A stretch of 13,341 nt of DNA from an uncultured Prevotella sp. (GCA_934229335.1 CAKQDQ010000062.1:1-13341); one strand, 5' to 3'; counted from the stretch's first letter, positions 7,446 through 13,341 are shown. Numbers and translations are program-made. Notes: generated by a model from the letters alone, not told the origin.

Positions 7446-7488
7446 TATGTAACGCCCAGATTCCAATACGGAGTTTGGGCGTTATGTA
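7446..7488 (+). terminator. Long hairpin downstream of the GH28 gene (probable transcript end)
   Basis: TAACGCCCAGATTCC (7450-7464) pairs with GGAGTTTGGGCGTTA (7470-7484) over 15 bp, with two G-T wobbles and a 5-nt loop. Four more outer pairs (two wobble) extend the stem to 7446-7488. It lies 19 nt after the GH28 stop codon. There is no T run right behind it on the plus strand, so it may act as a 3'-end stabiliser rather than a classical intrinsic terminator. Its right edge touches the fold-back element starting at 7486. Confidence 0.55.
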
Positions 7489-7679
7489 ATATTGAAAAAA
7501 TAACTTACGCAGTTTTTACCTCAGATTGCTGAGATGTTTTGGGGATATGAAGATGGAGCGATGCGAGCATCGTGACTGATGAATAGCCACAAAATAGCCA
7601 GCAAGATGAGATAAAAAATGCGCAAGAAAACATTACTTTAACAATATAAACATTGAATAAGTTATTTTTTTTATATTAC
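7486..7679. repeat. MITE-like fold-back element with 22-bp terminal inverted repeats
   Basis: The outer arms, 7486-7507 and 7658-7679, match as inverted repeats at 20 of 22 positions (both contain TAAGTTATTTTTT on one strand and end in ATATTAC/GTAATAT). Inside them 7508-7548 and 7583-7622 form an imperfect palindrome centred near 7565. Shared blocks include CGCA, TTTTT, CTCA, TTGCTG, TTTTG and TAT, and the apex is CGATGC-GA-GCATCG (7559-7572). A 35-nt segment (7623-7657) breaks the symmetry on the right. TAT occurs on both outer sides and could be a 3-bp target duplication. No protein is encoded. It fills roughly half of the 404-nt gap between the GH28 gene and the His-rich gene. Mobility and copy number are inference. 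Confidence 0.55.
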
Positions 7680-7697
7680 TATATTTTGCTTTTATAC

Positions 7698-7712
7698 TTC
7701 TTAACTTAAGAA
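7698..7712. promoter_or_regulatory. Perfect 15-bp dyad upstream of the metal-locus promoter (candidate operator)
   Basis: TTCTTAA-C-TTAAGAA is a perfect inverted repeat with a 1-nt centre. It lies 14 nt upstream of the -33 TTG of the promoter at 7727-7756, a position suited to a dimeric regulator. The bound protein is unknown. The sequence is AT-rich, so chance occurrence is possible. Confidence 0.4.
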
Positions 7713-7726
7713 TTGTTTTCATTTCG

Positions 7727-7756
7727 TTGTTTAATAAAGAAAACATATTACCTTTG
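7727..7756 (+). promoter_or_regulatory. Predicted promoter of the His-rich/TonB-receptor locus
   Basis: TTG (7727-7729), a 19-nt spacer and TACCTTTG (7749-7756) match the Bacteroidota promoter consensus exactly. The implied transcript starts near 7760-7763 and has a leader of about 70 nt. TGTTTTC (7714-7720) and GAAAACA (7739-7745) form an inverted repeat across the -33 box and spacer, a second possible regulator site. The leader also contains ATAAGTTATTTTTTT (7772-7786), a 15-bp repeat of the fold-back element's right end (7657-7671). Confidence 0.7.
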
Positions 7757-7830
7757 CAACTGCTATGTGGTATAAGTTATTTTTTTACCATCACTAAAAC
7801 ACTGCATACCCATAAAAACTATTTAAGATA

Positions 7831-8193
7831 ATGCGTAATCTTAAAAAGAGGAGAATAAGGCTTGCATGGCTGCTGATGTTGGTGTACCTACCAATGATGC
7901 TCGCCGTTACCTTCCACCACCACACGGAGGAGGAAGGAGACGCTATATCCTATTGCTACGATTGCGCACATCACATTCACCACGATGGACACATTACTGC
8001 TGGAAGCTCTTTTACACATGATTGTCTGCTATGCCAGTTGCATAATCTGCCATACGTGGTACCTACTATTATCAAGATAGCGGCGTTTATCGCTATCGTT
8101 CACATTGCCTTTGTTGTTTCTTGCTCATTTGTCAAGACACGTGAAGGCAATATTTACACCACACGTGGACCTCCTGTACTTCTCTCTTTGTAG
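7831..8193 (+). CDS. Small His/Cys-rich membrane protein, putative metal-handling accessory
   Basis: The 120-residue protein has two predicted membrane helices (about 10-27 and 74-98) flanking a loop packed with metal ligands: HHH at 29-31, CYDC at 42-45, HHIHHDGH at 47-54 and HDCLLCQLH at 63-71. It ends in RGPPVLLSL. Small two-helix proteins with Cys/His loops and a C-terminal R-[AG]-P-P motif are found beside outer-membrane metal receptors in other bacteria (DUF2946-type proteins near copper receptors). The resemblance here is architectural and I do not claim membership. The gene is first behind a strong promoter and is followed by a TonB-dependent receptor, supporting a role in sensing, binding or passing on a transition metal (inference). 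ATG 7831 is the first start after the promoter. No enzymatic motif is present. Confidence 0.8.
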   Translation: MRNLKKRRIRLAWLLMLVYLPMMLAVTFHHHTEEEGDAISYCYDCAHHIHHDGHITAGSSFTHDCLLCQLHNLPYVVPTIIKIAAFIAIVHIAFVVSCSFVKTREGNIYTTRGPPVLLSL

Positions 8194-8221
8194 TTTTTTT
8201 TATTTATTATTCAAAAAAGAG

Positions 8222-8288
8222 AATCGGCTATAGTCACTTATCTATGGACGTTTCCAATGTCTGTGTGACCTTGTCTGCCGATTTTTTC
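8222..8288. terminator. Structured bidirectional terminator/attenuator-like element before the TonB receptor
   Basis: AATCGGC (8222-8228) pairs with GCCGATT (8277-8283), and inside it GTCAC (8233-8237) pairs with GTGAC (8265-8269). A TGGA-CGTT-TCCA mini-hairpin (8245-8256) lies within. On the plus strand the outer stem runs into a T run (8282-8287); on the minus strand it is followed by TCTCTTTTTT. It ends just before the receptor start at 8299, so it could reduce readthrough from the His-rich gene or act as a regulated attenuator. Confidence 0.6.
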
Positions 8289-8298
8289 TAAATGATTT

Positions 8299-10533
8299 AT
8301 GATGAAGAAAAAGAAGTTAACACTCGTTATGCTTCCTCTTTTCGTCAATTTCAGTCATGCGTTTACGTCAAGTGCGGTGACATATTCATTGCCTAATGAT
8401 TCGGTGATGGGTGCGGTTCCGCAAGACAGGAAAAAACAAATGACAGGGGAAGGTGTATCCCTAAATGAAGTGATAGTAAGCGGAAGTTCTAATAAAGAAT
8501 TACAGATGAGATATGCCCTCAACGTGGTTAGGGCAAACAAACAATTTATTGAAGAGAATTTCAACGGGTCACTAATGCAGACACTTAGTAAACTGTCAGG
8601 TGTGCAGGCTATGAATGTAGGCTCTGGAGAGTCGAAACCGATGATTCGTGGCTTAGGATTCAATCGTGTATTGGTGACGGAAAATGGCATCAAGCATGAG
8701 GGGCAACAATGGGGAGACGACCATGGGATGGAGATAGACCAGTATGCTATTGACCAAGCCGAAGTTATTAAGGGACCTGCTTCACTCATGTATGGTTCTG
8801 ATGCCATAGGTGGAGTCATCAACCTGAAGAGTAATACTGTGCCAATAAAAAAGTTTGCAGGACAAGTATATCTCTTCGGAAGAACCTACAATGAGTCTAT
8901 TGGCTCCTCTATTCGTTTGATGGGCAGGAACGAAAAGTTATGGTATAAGGTCAACGCCACATGGGTAGATTATGCTGATTACAAGGTTCCTACCGACAGC
9001 ATAGAGTATTACTCATACTGGATTAAACTAAAAGACCAACGTCTTCGTAACACTGCGGGACGTGAACTGGACGGAAACGTAATGCTCGGCTATGCAGGAA
9101 ATAGATGGAACACTTCTTTTCGCATTGCTGACGTAAACACGAAAGCGGGGTTCTTTGCTAATGCACATGGTTTGGAGGTAAGATTGTCGGGCATCGACTA
9201 CGATAGTTCGTATCGTGACATTGACCTGCCTTATCATACCATAAACCACCTTTTGGTGTCTAATCATACTGACTGGAGTTGGAGTGGTGGTACACTGGAA
9301 GGCGACTTCGCCTACCAGAATAACCACCAGCAAGAACTTTCTGAACCTGTATCGCACGGATATATGCCGATACCTCCTAACACATTAGAGAGGAGTTTTA
9401 CTAAACAAACGTTCTCTGCTAATGTGAAAGCAATGCTGCGAATAGGCAGTCATGAACTGCAAATGGGAGCAAACGCGGAGTATCAGCATAACCGTAGAGG
9501 CGGATGGGGATTTATATTGCCTGACTTTGAACTATCGACGTTTGGCGGCTTTGCTCTGGATAGGTGGAAAATAAAGGATAATCTCTGTTTGACAGCTGGG
9601 GTAAGAGTTGACCATGGCAACGTGAATATTCACAATTATCATGATTGGTATAAAACTCCTGTCAAGACATCTACCCATGATTATTCTATGAATGGCTTTG
9701 TACAACACGGTGACTCTGTCTTCATGGAACGTTCCGCCAATATAAAACGTAGTTTCAATAGTTTTACTTGGTCCGTGGGTGTAAACCAATCGGTAGGCAA
9801 CTGGCTATTCAAATTCAATATAGGCAAGAGCTTCCGTATGCCAATAGCCAAGGAATTGGGAATGGATGGCGTCAATTACAATCTATTCCGATACGAGAAA
9901 GGCAATGCAAACCTGACGCCAGAAGAAAGTTATCAGATGGATGCAGGAGTCGTTTTCGACAATGGTGTACTTGCAGTGCAACTGACTCCGTATCTTAACT
10001 ATTTCCCTAACTATATCTATCTCAATCCTACACCGCAGTACAAAGAGGGCTTACAACTCTACTATTATACACAAGCCAAGGTGTTGAGATGGGGGTTTGA
10101 GGGTAATGCTTCGTGGAAGATACAACCTTGTTTGCTGTTGAACGTAGACGGCGAGTATCTATATGCGCGTCAACTCAATGGAGAGAAAAAAGGATATGGC
10201 ATTCCGTTCTCTACTCCATGGTCGCTTCGCACAGAGCTGCGCTATCTCTTACAGAGGCAAGATTCTAACAAATCTGGATTCATTGCTCTGGAATGGCAAG
10301 TGGTAGGCTCACAGAATAGGATTGTTCCTCCTGAGGAAAAGACCGACGGGCATCAACTACTAAATGCCAGTATAGGGAAGAATCTCTTGTTGGCTGGAAA
10401 CTTACTGGAACTGACTCTTCGCGGAGAAAACTTACTTGGCAAGCGTTACTATGACCATACCAGTTATTACAGACTCATTGGTGTACCAGAACCTGGAAGA
10501 AATTTCTCGGCAATGGTATCTTGGAGTTTTTAA
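8299..10533 (+). CDS. TonB-dependent outer-membrane receptor, metal/metallophore type
   Basis: The 744-residue protein has a signal peptide (cleavage likely after SHA, about residue 21), a TonB-box-like EVIVSG (57-62), and a plug domain (about 65-180). The plug has KPMIRGLGFNRVLVTENGI and the conserved VIKGPASLMYGSDAIGGVINL. A 22-strand-type barrel follows, ending in an aromatic NFSAMVSWSF. There is no SusC-type N-terminal carboxypeptidase-like domain, so it belongs to the siderophore/metal class rather than the glycan class. Histidines are frequent: KHEGQQWGDDHG in the plug (132-143), NHTD, NNHQQ and VSHG around 322-353, HNYHDW (445-450), and H460, H470. This recalls zinc and copper receptors such as ZnuD, but the ligand is unproven. 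Lipoprotein genes follow after 29 nt. ATG 8302 is an equally good start. Confidence 0.93.
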   Translation: MMKKKKLTLVMLPLFVNFSHAFTSSAVTYSLPNDSVMGAVPQDRKKQMTGEGVSLNEVIVSGSSNKELQMRYALNVVRANKQFIEENFNGSLMQTLSKLSGVQAMNVGSGESKPMIRGLGFNRVLVTENGIKHEGQQWGDDHGMEIDQYAIDQAEVIKGPASLMYGSDAIGGVINLKSNTVPIKKFAGQVYLFGRTYNESIGSSIRLMGRNEKLWYKVNATWVDYADYKVPTDSIEYYSYWIKLKDQRLRNTAGRELDGNVMLGYAGNRWNTSFRIADVNTKAGFFANAHGLEVRLSGIDYDSSYRDIDLPYHTINHLLVSNHTDWSWSGGTLEGDFAYQNNHQQELSEPVSHGYMPIPPNTLERSFTKQTFSANVKAMLRIGSHELQMGANAEYQHNRRGGWGFILPDFELSTFGGFALDRWKIKDNLCLTAGVRVDHGNVNIHNYHDWYKTPVKTSTHDYSMNGFVQHGDSVFMERSANIKRSFNSFTWSVGVNQSVGNWLFKFNIGKSFRMPIAKELGMDGVNYNLFRYEKGNANLTPEESYQMDAGVVFDNGVLAVQLTPYLNYFPNYIYLNPTPQYKEGLQLYYYTQAKVLRWGFEGNASWKIQPCLLLNVDGEYLYARQLNGEKKGYGIPFSTPWSLRTELRYLLQRQDSNKSGFIALEWQVVGSQNRIVPPEEKTDGHQLLNASIGKNLLLAGNLLELTLRGENLLGKRYYDHTSYYRLIGVPEPGRNFSAMVSWSF

Positions 10534-10562
10534 CAAAACATTTTATTAAAAGATTAACAACA

Positions 10563-11330
10563 ATGAAAAAGATATTTATTTTATCAGCCACCGTGCTGTT
10601 TTGTGTTTTTAGTTTAGTTCTTTCATCTTGCAACAGCGATGATGATCCATTAGTATCTGTTGCCAAACCTGTAGCAACTCTTGCCGAGGTTGGCGAGGAA
10701 AACTCTAAAGAAGTCACCGCTGGCAAGGACCTTCATTTAGAGGGTGACTTGGAGGCTGAAGGCTTAATAGCACGCATAAACGTAACTATAGCCACCGCTG
10801 ATGGTAAGACTACTATTGTAACTCAGTCATACACCGAAGGCAAGTACATCGATGTGAAGAACGCTACATTCCACGAACATCTTGACATACCTGCCGATGC
10901 TGTTGCTGGAGATTACAAGGTTACCTTTGTTGTGACAGATAAACTCGGTCAGAGTACTACCTTTACGTCTGACTTGACTATTAAGGCACTTGACGAAACA
11001 GCCCCTTCCATAACCTTCAAGGAGGTTGGCGAAGAAGACTGTCACAAGGCTGTGATAGGTAAGAAGATGCACTTGGAGGCACAAATAGAGGCACCTCATA
11101 AGATAGCAAAGATTGAAGTGGAATTTCATAACACCGCAGCTAAATACGAGAAGGTTTACACTTACACAGATGAGAAGTATCTCGGACAGACCTCTGCGCT
11201 CTTCCATGAACATCCATTGATTCCTAATGATGCTCCTGAAGGGGAATATCACATTCACTTTACGGTAACCGATGCTAACGGTAACTATACTACAGAAGAG
11301 GCTGAAGGTATTCAGATTACAAGGGAATAA
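10563..11330 (+). CDS. Surface-type lipoprotein with two DUF4625-like domains
   Basis: The 255-residue product has a lipoprotein signal ending in VLSSC (Cys23), followed by NSDDD, an acidic run typical of surface-exported Bacteroidota lipoproteins. The rest is two tandem, clearly homologous domains of about 105 residues (roughly 36-142 and 148-253). Each opens with an EVGEE segment, contains a FHEH motif (103-106 and 214-217) followed by a LDIPADA/PLIPNDA turn, and closes with a GDYKVTFVVTD/GEYHIHFTVTD beta strand. The fold looks immunoglobulin-like. The second domain has extra histidines (161, 170, 179, 189, 230, 232). The gene follows the TonB receptor by 29 nt and is probably translated from the same mRNA. 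A metal- or metallophore-binding surface role is inferred from the ligands and the neighbours. ATG 10563 is chosen because it starts at the signal peptide. Confidence 0.85.
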   Translation: MKKIFILSATVLFCVFSLVLSSCNSDDDPLVSVAKPVATLAEVGEENSKEVTAGKDLHLEGDLEAEGLIARINVTIATADGKTTIVTQSYTEGKYIDVKNATFHEHLDIPADAVAGDYKVTFVVTDKLGQSTTFTSDLTIKALDETAPSITFKEVGEEDCHKAVIGKKMHLEAQIEAPHKIAKIEVEFHNTAAKYEKVYTYTDEKYLGQTSALFHEHPLIPNDAPEGEYHIHFTVTDANGNYTTEEAEGIQITRE

Positions 11331-11366
11331 AGTTATTAACGTATTACGAAATTAGTATAACAACTA

Positions 11367-11397
11367 CTTGGCTTTGGCACTTTTGTGCCAAGCCAAG
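11367..11397 (+). promoter_or_regulatory. Strong intercistronic hairpin between the two lipoprotein genes
   Basis: CTTGGCTTTGGCAC (11367-11380) pairs with GTGCCAAGCCAAG (11385-11397): 13 bp with one bulged T and a TTTT loop. It sits in the 94-nt gap after the first lipoprotein gene. It is followed by ATTCTCATTT rather than a T run, so partial termination or RNA processing/stability control is more likely than full termination. Confidence 0.55.
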
Positions 11398-11424
11398 ATT
11401 CTCATTTCAAGACAAACAAGAACC

Positions 11425-11928
11425 ATGAAAAGAAGTTACATTTCTTATTTATACATATTTTTGGTAGCAACAGCCATGGGTATAACCGTTAGTTTGACAT
11501 CATGCTCAAACGACGATGACACTGACTCAAAGGCCACCGATCAAGAGAAACCCACTATTATGGATGGGGATGTGCCCAACCCTATCGACTGTCAGCAATA
11601 TATGCGGGGCGACATCATAGCGTTTCGCTATACGTTCACTGACAATGTAGAACTCGGTAACTTTAATATAGAAATACACAACAACTTTGATCATCATTCT
11701 CATTCCACTTCTGCTGGTGACTGTCCACTCGACGCGAAGAAGAGTCCGGTGAATCCTTGGGTGTATAATCAGGATCAATCTATCCCATCGGGCTTGAAAT
11801 CGTATGAGGCAAAAGTGGATATTGCCATCCCAAAGGACATTGACCCTGGTGATTATCACTTCATGATACGTGTAACAGACAAAGCGGGATGGCAACAACT
11901 CAAGGCTATAAGCATCAAAGTAAAGTAA
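11425..11928 (+). CDS. DUF4625-like lipoprotein with histidine cluster
   Basis: The 167-residue product has a lipoprotein signal ending in LTSC (Cys27) followed by SNDDD, again a surface-export-type acidic run. A single beta-rich domain resembles each repeat of the upstream lipoprotein: IAFRYTFTDNVELGNFNIEI, a central insert, VDIAIPKDIDPGDYHFMIRV, then TDKAGW. The place where the upstream protein has FHEH is different here. Instead there is a histidine-rich stretch HNNFDHHSHS (85-94) plus cysteines 56 and 100. Presumed role is binding a metal ion or metal complex at the cell surface for the receptor encoded two genes upstream (inference). ATG 11425 starts exactly at the signal peptide; an earlier in-frame ATG (11368) would translate the intercistronic hairpin. 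It is the last gene before a terminator. Confidence 0.82.
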   Translation: MKRSYISYLYIFLVATAMGITVSLTSCSNDDDTDSKATDQEKPTIMDGDVPNPIDCQQYMRGDIIAFRYTFTDNVELGNFNIEIHNNFDHHSHSTSAGDCPLDAKKSPVNPWVYNQDQSIPSGLKSYEAKVDIAIPKDIDPGDYHFMIRVTDKAGWQQLKAISIKVK

Positions 11929-11987
11929 TAGAAGCGTACGTCTATCTATTAGAAAGCCTACACTCCACTGATGTATAAATTATTAAA

Positions 11988-12023
11988 AGGGCGAAGTTAA
12001 CATGAATATGCTAACTTCGCCCT
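11988..12023. terminator. Bidirectional terminator between convergent operons
   Basis: AGGGCGAAGTTAACAT (11988-12003) and ATGCTAACTTCGCCCT (12008-12023) form a 16-bp stem with one A/C mismatch (a wobble on the other strand) and a GAAT loop. On the minus strand it is followed by TTTTAATAATTT, on the plus strand by CTTGTGTTT. It lies between the end of the lipoprotein gene and the convergent HAD gene, so it probably serves both. Confidence 0.75.
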
Positions 12024-12098
12024 CTTGTGTTTATATCTTATTCCTGCAATGATGTACACAACTGAGAACACATCTATGCAAAGGTTTGCGCAGATCTA

Positions 12099-12707
12099 TT
12101 ATCTTGTACACTCCAGAATATTCTTCAGTTCCACCTCATACTGCTTGGCATCCTTAAACCATATGCCCTGCATGCCGTATGCTTTCGCTGCCTCTACGTT
12201 CTCTATCTTATCGTCAGCGAAGACACATTCCTCTGCCTTCAGGTTGAACTTTCGACAGATACGCTCATAAATGGCTTGCTCCGGCTTTACGAGGTGTTCC
12301 TCTGAGGATATTAATCTGCCGTCAAGTAACTGGAATATAGGGTACTGCGTCATTGTGATGTGTACCTTACTGCACCAGTTTGTAAGTCCATATAGCTTAT
12401 ATCCTTCCTCCTTTAGCCTTGTCAACAAAGTACGCATACCTTCCATTTCGCCAAGAACAAACTCTGTATAGCGGTCACCAAAGCCTTGTATTTCTTTCTC
12501 GTACTGTGGCATTGCCTGCTGCATATCACAGATAATTTGTTCAAAAGGGCGTACTTCACGGTCAAGACGCTCGTTCCAACTATCGTGCATCAGATGGCTA
12601 TAAAAATCCTCCGCTTGCTCATGTGACGCGAAAATGTCATCAAGAACGACGAAGTAGTCATAGTCAACGAGCACCTTACCAAAGTCGTACAGTAAGTTCT
12701 TTATCAT
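12099..12707 (-). CDS. HAD-superfamily hydrolase (IA-type phosphatase-like)
   Basis: The 202-residue cytoplasmic protein has the four HAD motifs: motif I LLYDFGKVLVD (Asp8 nucleophile, with Gly10 at the second acidic position, a variant shared with YihX-type members), motif II GLTNW (Thr109), motif III Lys141 in LVKPEQAIY, and motif IV VFADDKIENVEAA (Asp165, Asp166). Residues about 15-90 form the helical cap of subclass I. It probably dephosphorylates a small phosphometabolite. Substrate is unknown, and the Gly in motif I makes a purely phosphatase role less certain. It starts 27 nt after the sulfatase-type gene on the same strand, preceded by AGGATAACAATTT, so the two are probably one transcript. 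It is not obviously related in function to the convergent metal locus. Confidence 0.9.
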   Translation of the reverse strand: MIKNLLYDFGKVLVDYDYFVVLDDIFASHEQAEDFYSHLMHDSWNERLDREVRPFEQIICDMQQAMPQYEKEIQGFGDRYTEFVLGEMEGMRTLLTRLKEEGYKLYGLTNWCSKVHITMTQYPIFQLLDGRLISSEEHLVKPEQAIYERICRKFNLKAEECVFADDKIENVEAAKAYGMQGIWFKDAKQYEVELKNILECTR

Positions 12708-12734
12708 AAATTGTTATCCTTTTATATTCAATAT

Positions 12735-13341
12735 TTATCTCTTCTTAGCCCCGTCTGGCACGAGTCTGTCGTCTATCATACGTGTCATATAGCTCTGAAT
12801 GATACCCTTCAGCTGCCTTTCCATATCGGCAAACTGTTCCTTTAACTCAGGGTCGCCTTTCAGATTCTTCATCATAAACCAGTCTTTCTTGTAGTCATAA
12901 GCACCCGTTATGTACTTTCCGTCAAACTGTATAACATAGTCTCCTTTCACAAACTGGTATATACCAGAGTTATAGTTCACCGCCCAAGTATCCTCATCGT
13001 TAGCCGATAGGAGGTCAACTCCAAATGACAGGAACGGATTGCTGTATCCCAAATACTGCAATATCGTTGGCATAATGTCCGTTTGCTGAGCTATACAGTG
13101 CCTTCTTCCAGGCTCTATGTCGCCAGATGGGTCGAAGATGAGTATTGGTGCGCCAAACAATCCGAGGTCAGTGCCATACTCCTGATGATCATAGATATTA
13201 GTATGGTCTGAGGTAATGACAAAGACCGTATTCTTATACCATGGCTGTTTGCTTGCCGTCTCAAAGAATTTGCGCAACGCCATATCCGTATATCTGATGC
13301 ACTTGTGTATCGGGTTGTCCCTCTCCCAGAGTATATCAAAC
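12735..13341 (-). CDS. LTA-synthase-type sulfatase/phosphoglycerol transferase-like protein, C-terminal part
   Basis: This open frame enters from the right edge (first complete codon at 13340-13338) and supplies the last 201 residues. IRYTDMALRKFFE followed by NTVFVITSDHTN (metal-binding Asp-His at about 45-46 of the visible part) is the hallmark of the alkaline-phosphatase-fold LtaS/MdoB family, and the later APILIFDP, QQTDIMPTILQYLGY and FGVDLL also fit. The N-terminal membrane helices and catalytic Thr/Ser expected upstream lie outside the window. In Bacteroidota these membrane proteins are presumed to transfer phosphoglycerol or similar groups to envelope glycans or lipids. The C terminus MTRMIDDRLVPDGAKKR is basic. 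It is upstream of, and probably co-transcribed with, the HAD hydrolase gene. Confidence 0.88.
   Translation of the reverse strand, partial: FDILWERDNPIHKCIRYTDMALRKFFETASKQPWYKNTVFVITSDHTNIYDHQEYGTDLGLFGAPILIFDPSGDIEPGRRHCIAQQTDIMPTILQYLGYSNPFLSFGVDLLSANDEDTWAVNYNSGIYQFVKGDYVIQFDGKYITGAYDYKKDWFMMKNLKGDPELKEQFADMERQLKGIIQSYMTRMIDDRLVPDGAKKR

Noticed and set aside
8355..8822. 155-codon open frame on the minus strand inside the TonB receptor gene
   Set aside because: Antisense to the signal peptide and plug domain, which are strongly conserved on the plus strand; no domain visible in the antisense product.
7831..11928. SusC/SusD polysaccharide utilisation locus
   Set aside because: The receptor lacks the N-terminal carboxypeptidase-like domain of SusC and the lipoproteins are small beta-domain proteins, not helical SusD-like proteins; the nearby GH28 unit is separated by hairpins and its own repeat region.
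12025..12270. 81-codon plus-strand open frame at 12025-12270
   Set aside because: Mostly antisense to the HAD hydrolase gene, with no domain or supporting promoter.

Overview
The window looks like a chromosomal segment from a member of the Bacteroidota, probably Bacteroidales and perhaps close to Prevotella (genus is inference). The evidence is of several kinds. Intergenic regions carry TAnnTTTG -7 boxes with TTG about 19-21 nt upstream. Lipoproteins have acidic residues right after the lipobox cysteine. The families present are typical of the group: two DUF4230 proteins, two DUF4625-like lipoproteins, a TonB-dependent receptor, a GH28 enzyme with an SGNH hydrolase, and DedA. I see no rRNA, tRNA, CRISPR array or transposase gene.

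Left part (1-3603, all minus strand): glnS (glutaminyl-tRNA synthetase) is followed 10 nt later by a TPR-repeat protein gene. A hairpin with a T run (281-333) then looks like an intrinsic terminator, and beyond it begins a DedA-family membrane protein gene that runs off the left edge. Divergent from glnS (3761-5039, plus) is a pair of overlapping or abutting single-pass membrane proteins of the DUF4230 type. Their promoter lies so close to the first start codon that the mRNA may be nearly leaderless.

Middle (5278-7426, plus): a secreted SGNH hydrolase and a secreted GH28 pectinase-like enzyme, 43 nt apart with no terminator between them, form a small carbohydrate-degradation unit, plausibly for acetylated pectin. 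The SGNH gene is preceded by a set of GCGATT-containing repeats and a GC-rich palindrome 12 nt before its start codon. The 404-nt gap 7427-7830 is not empty. It holds a strong hairpin after the GH28 gene, then a 194-bp fold-back element with 22-bp terminal inverted repeats and a long internal palindrome (MITE-like), then a 15-bp perfect dyad and a clear promoter.

Right part (7831-11928, plus): a candidate metal-acquisition locus. It encodes a histidine/cysteine-rich small membrane protein, a TonB-dependent outer-membrane receptor, a surface-type lipoprotein with two repeated domains each carrying an FHEH motif, and a second lipoprotein with a histidine cluster. A structured, terminator-like leader containing a 15-codon reading frame separates the first gene from the receptor, and a hairpin separates the two lipoprotein genes, so output could be tuned gene by gene. 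This locus is the most interesting system in the window. The metal (zinc or copper are the natural guesses) is not determined by the sequence.

Right edge (12099-13341, minus): a HAD-type phosphatase downstream of the C-terminal part of an LTA-synthase-type sulfatase/phosphoglycerol-transferase-like enzyme. It converges on the metal locus at a shared bidirectional terminator hairpin (11988-12023).
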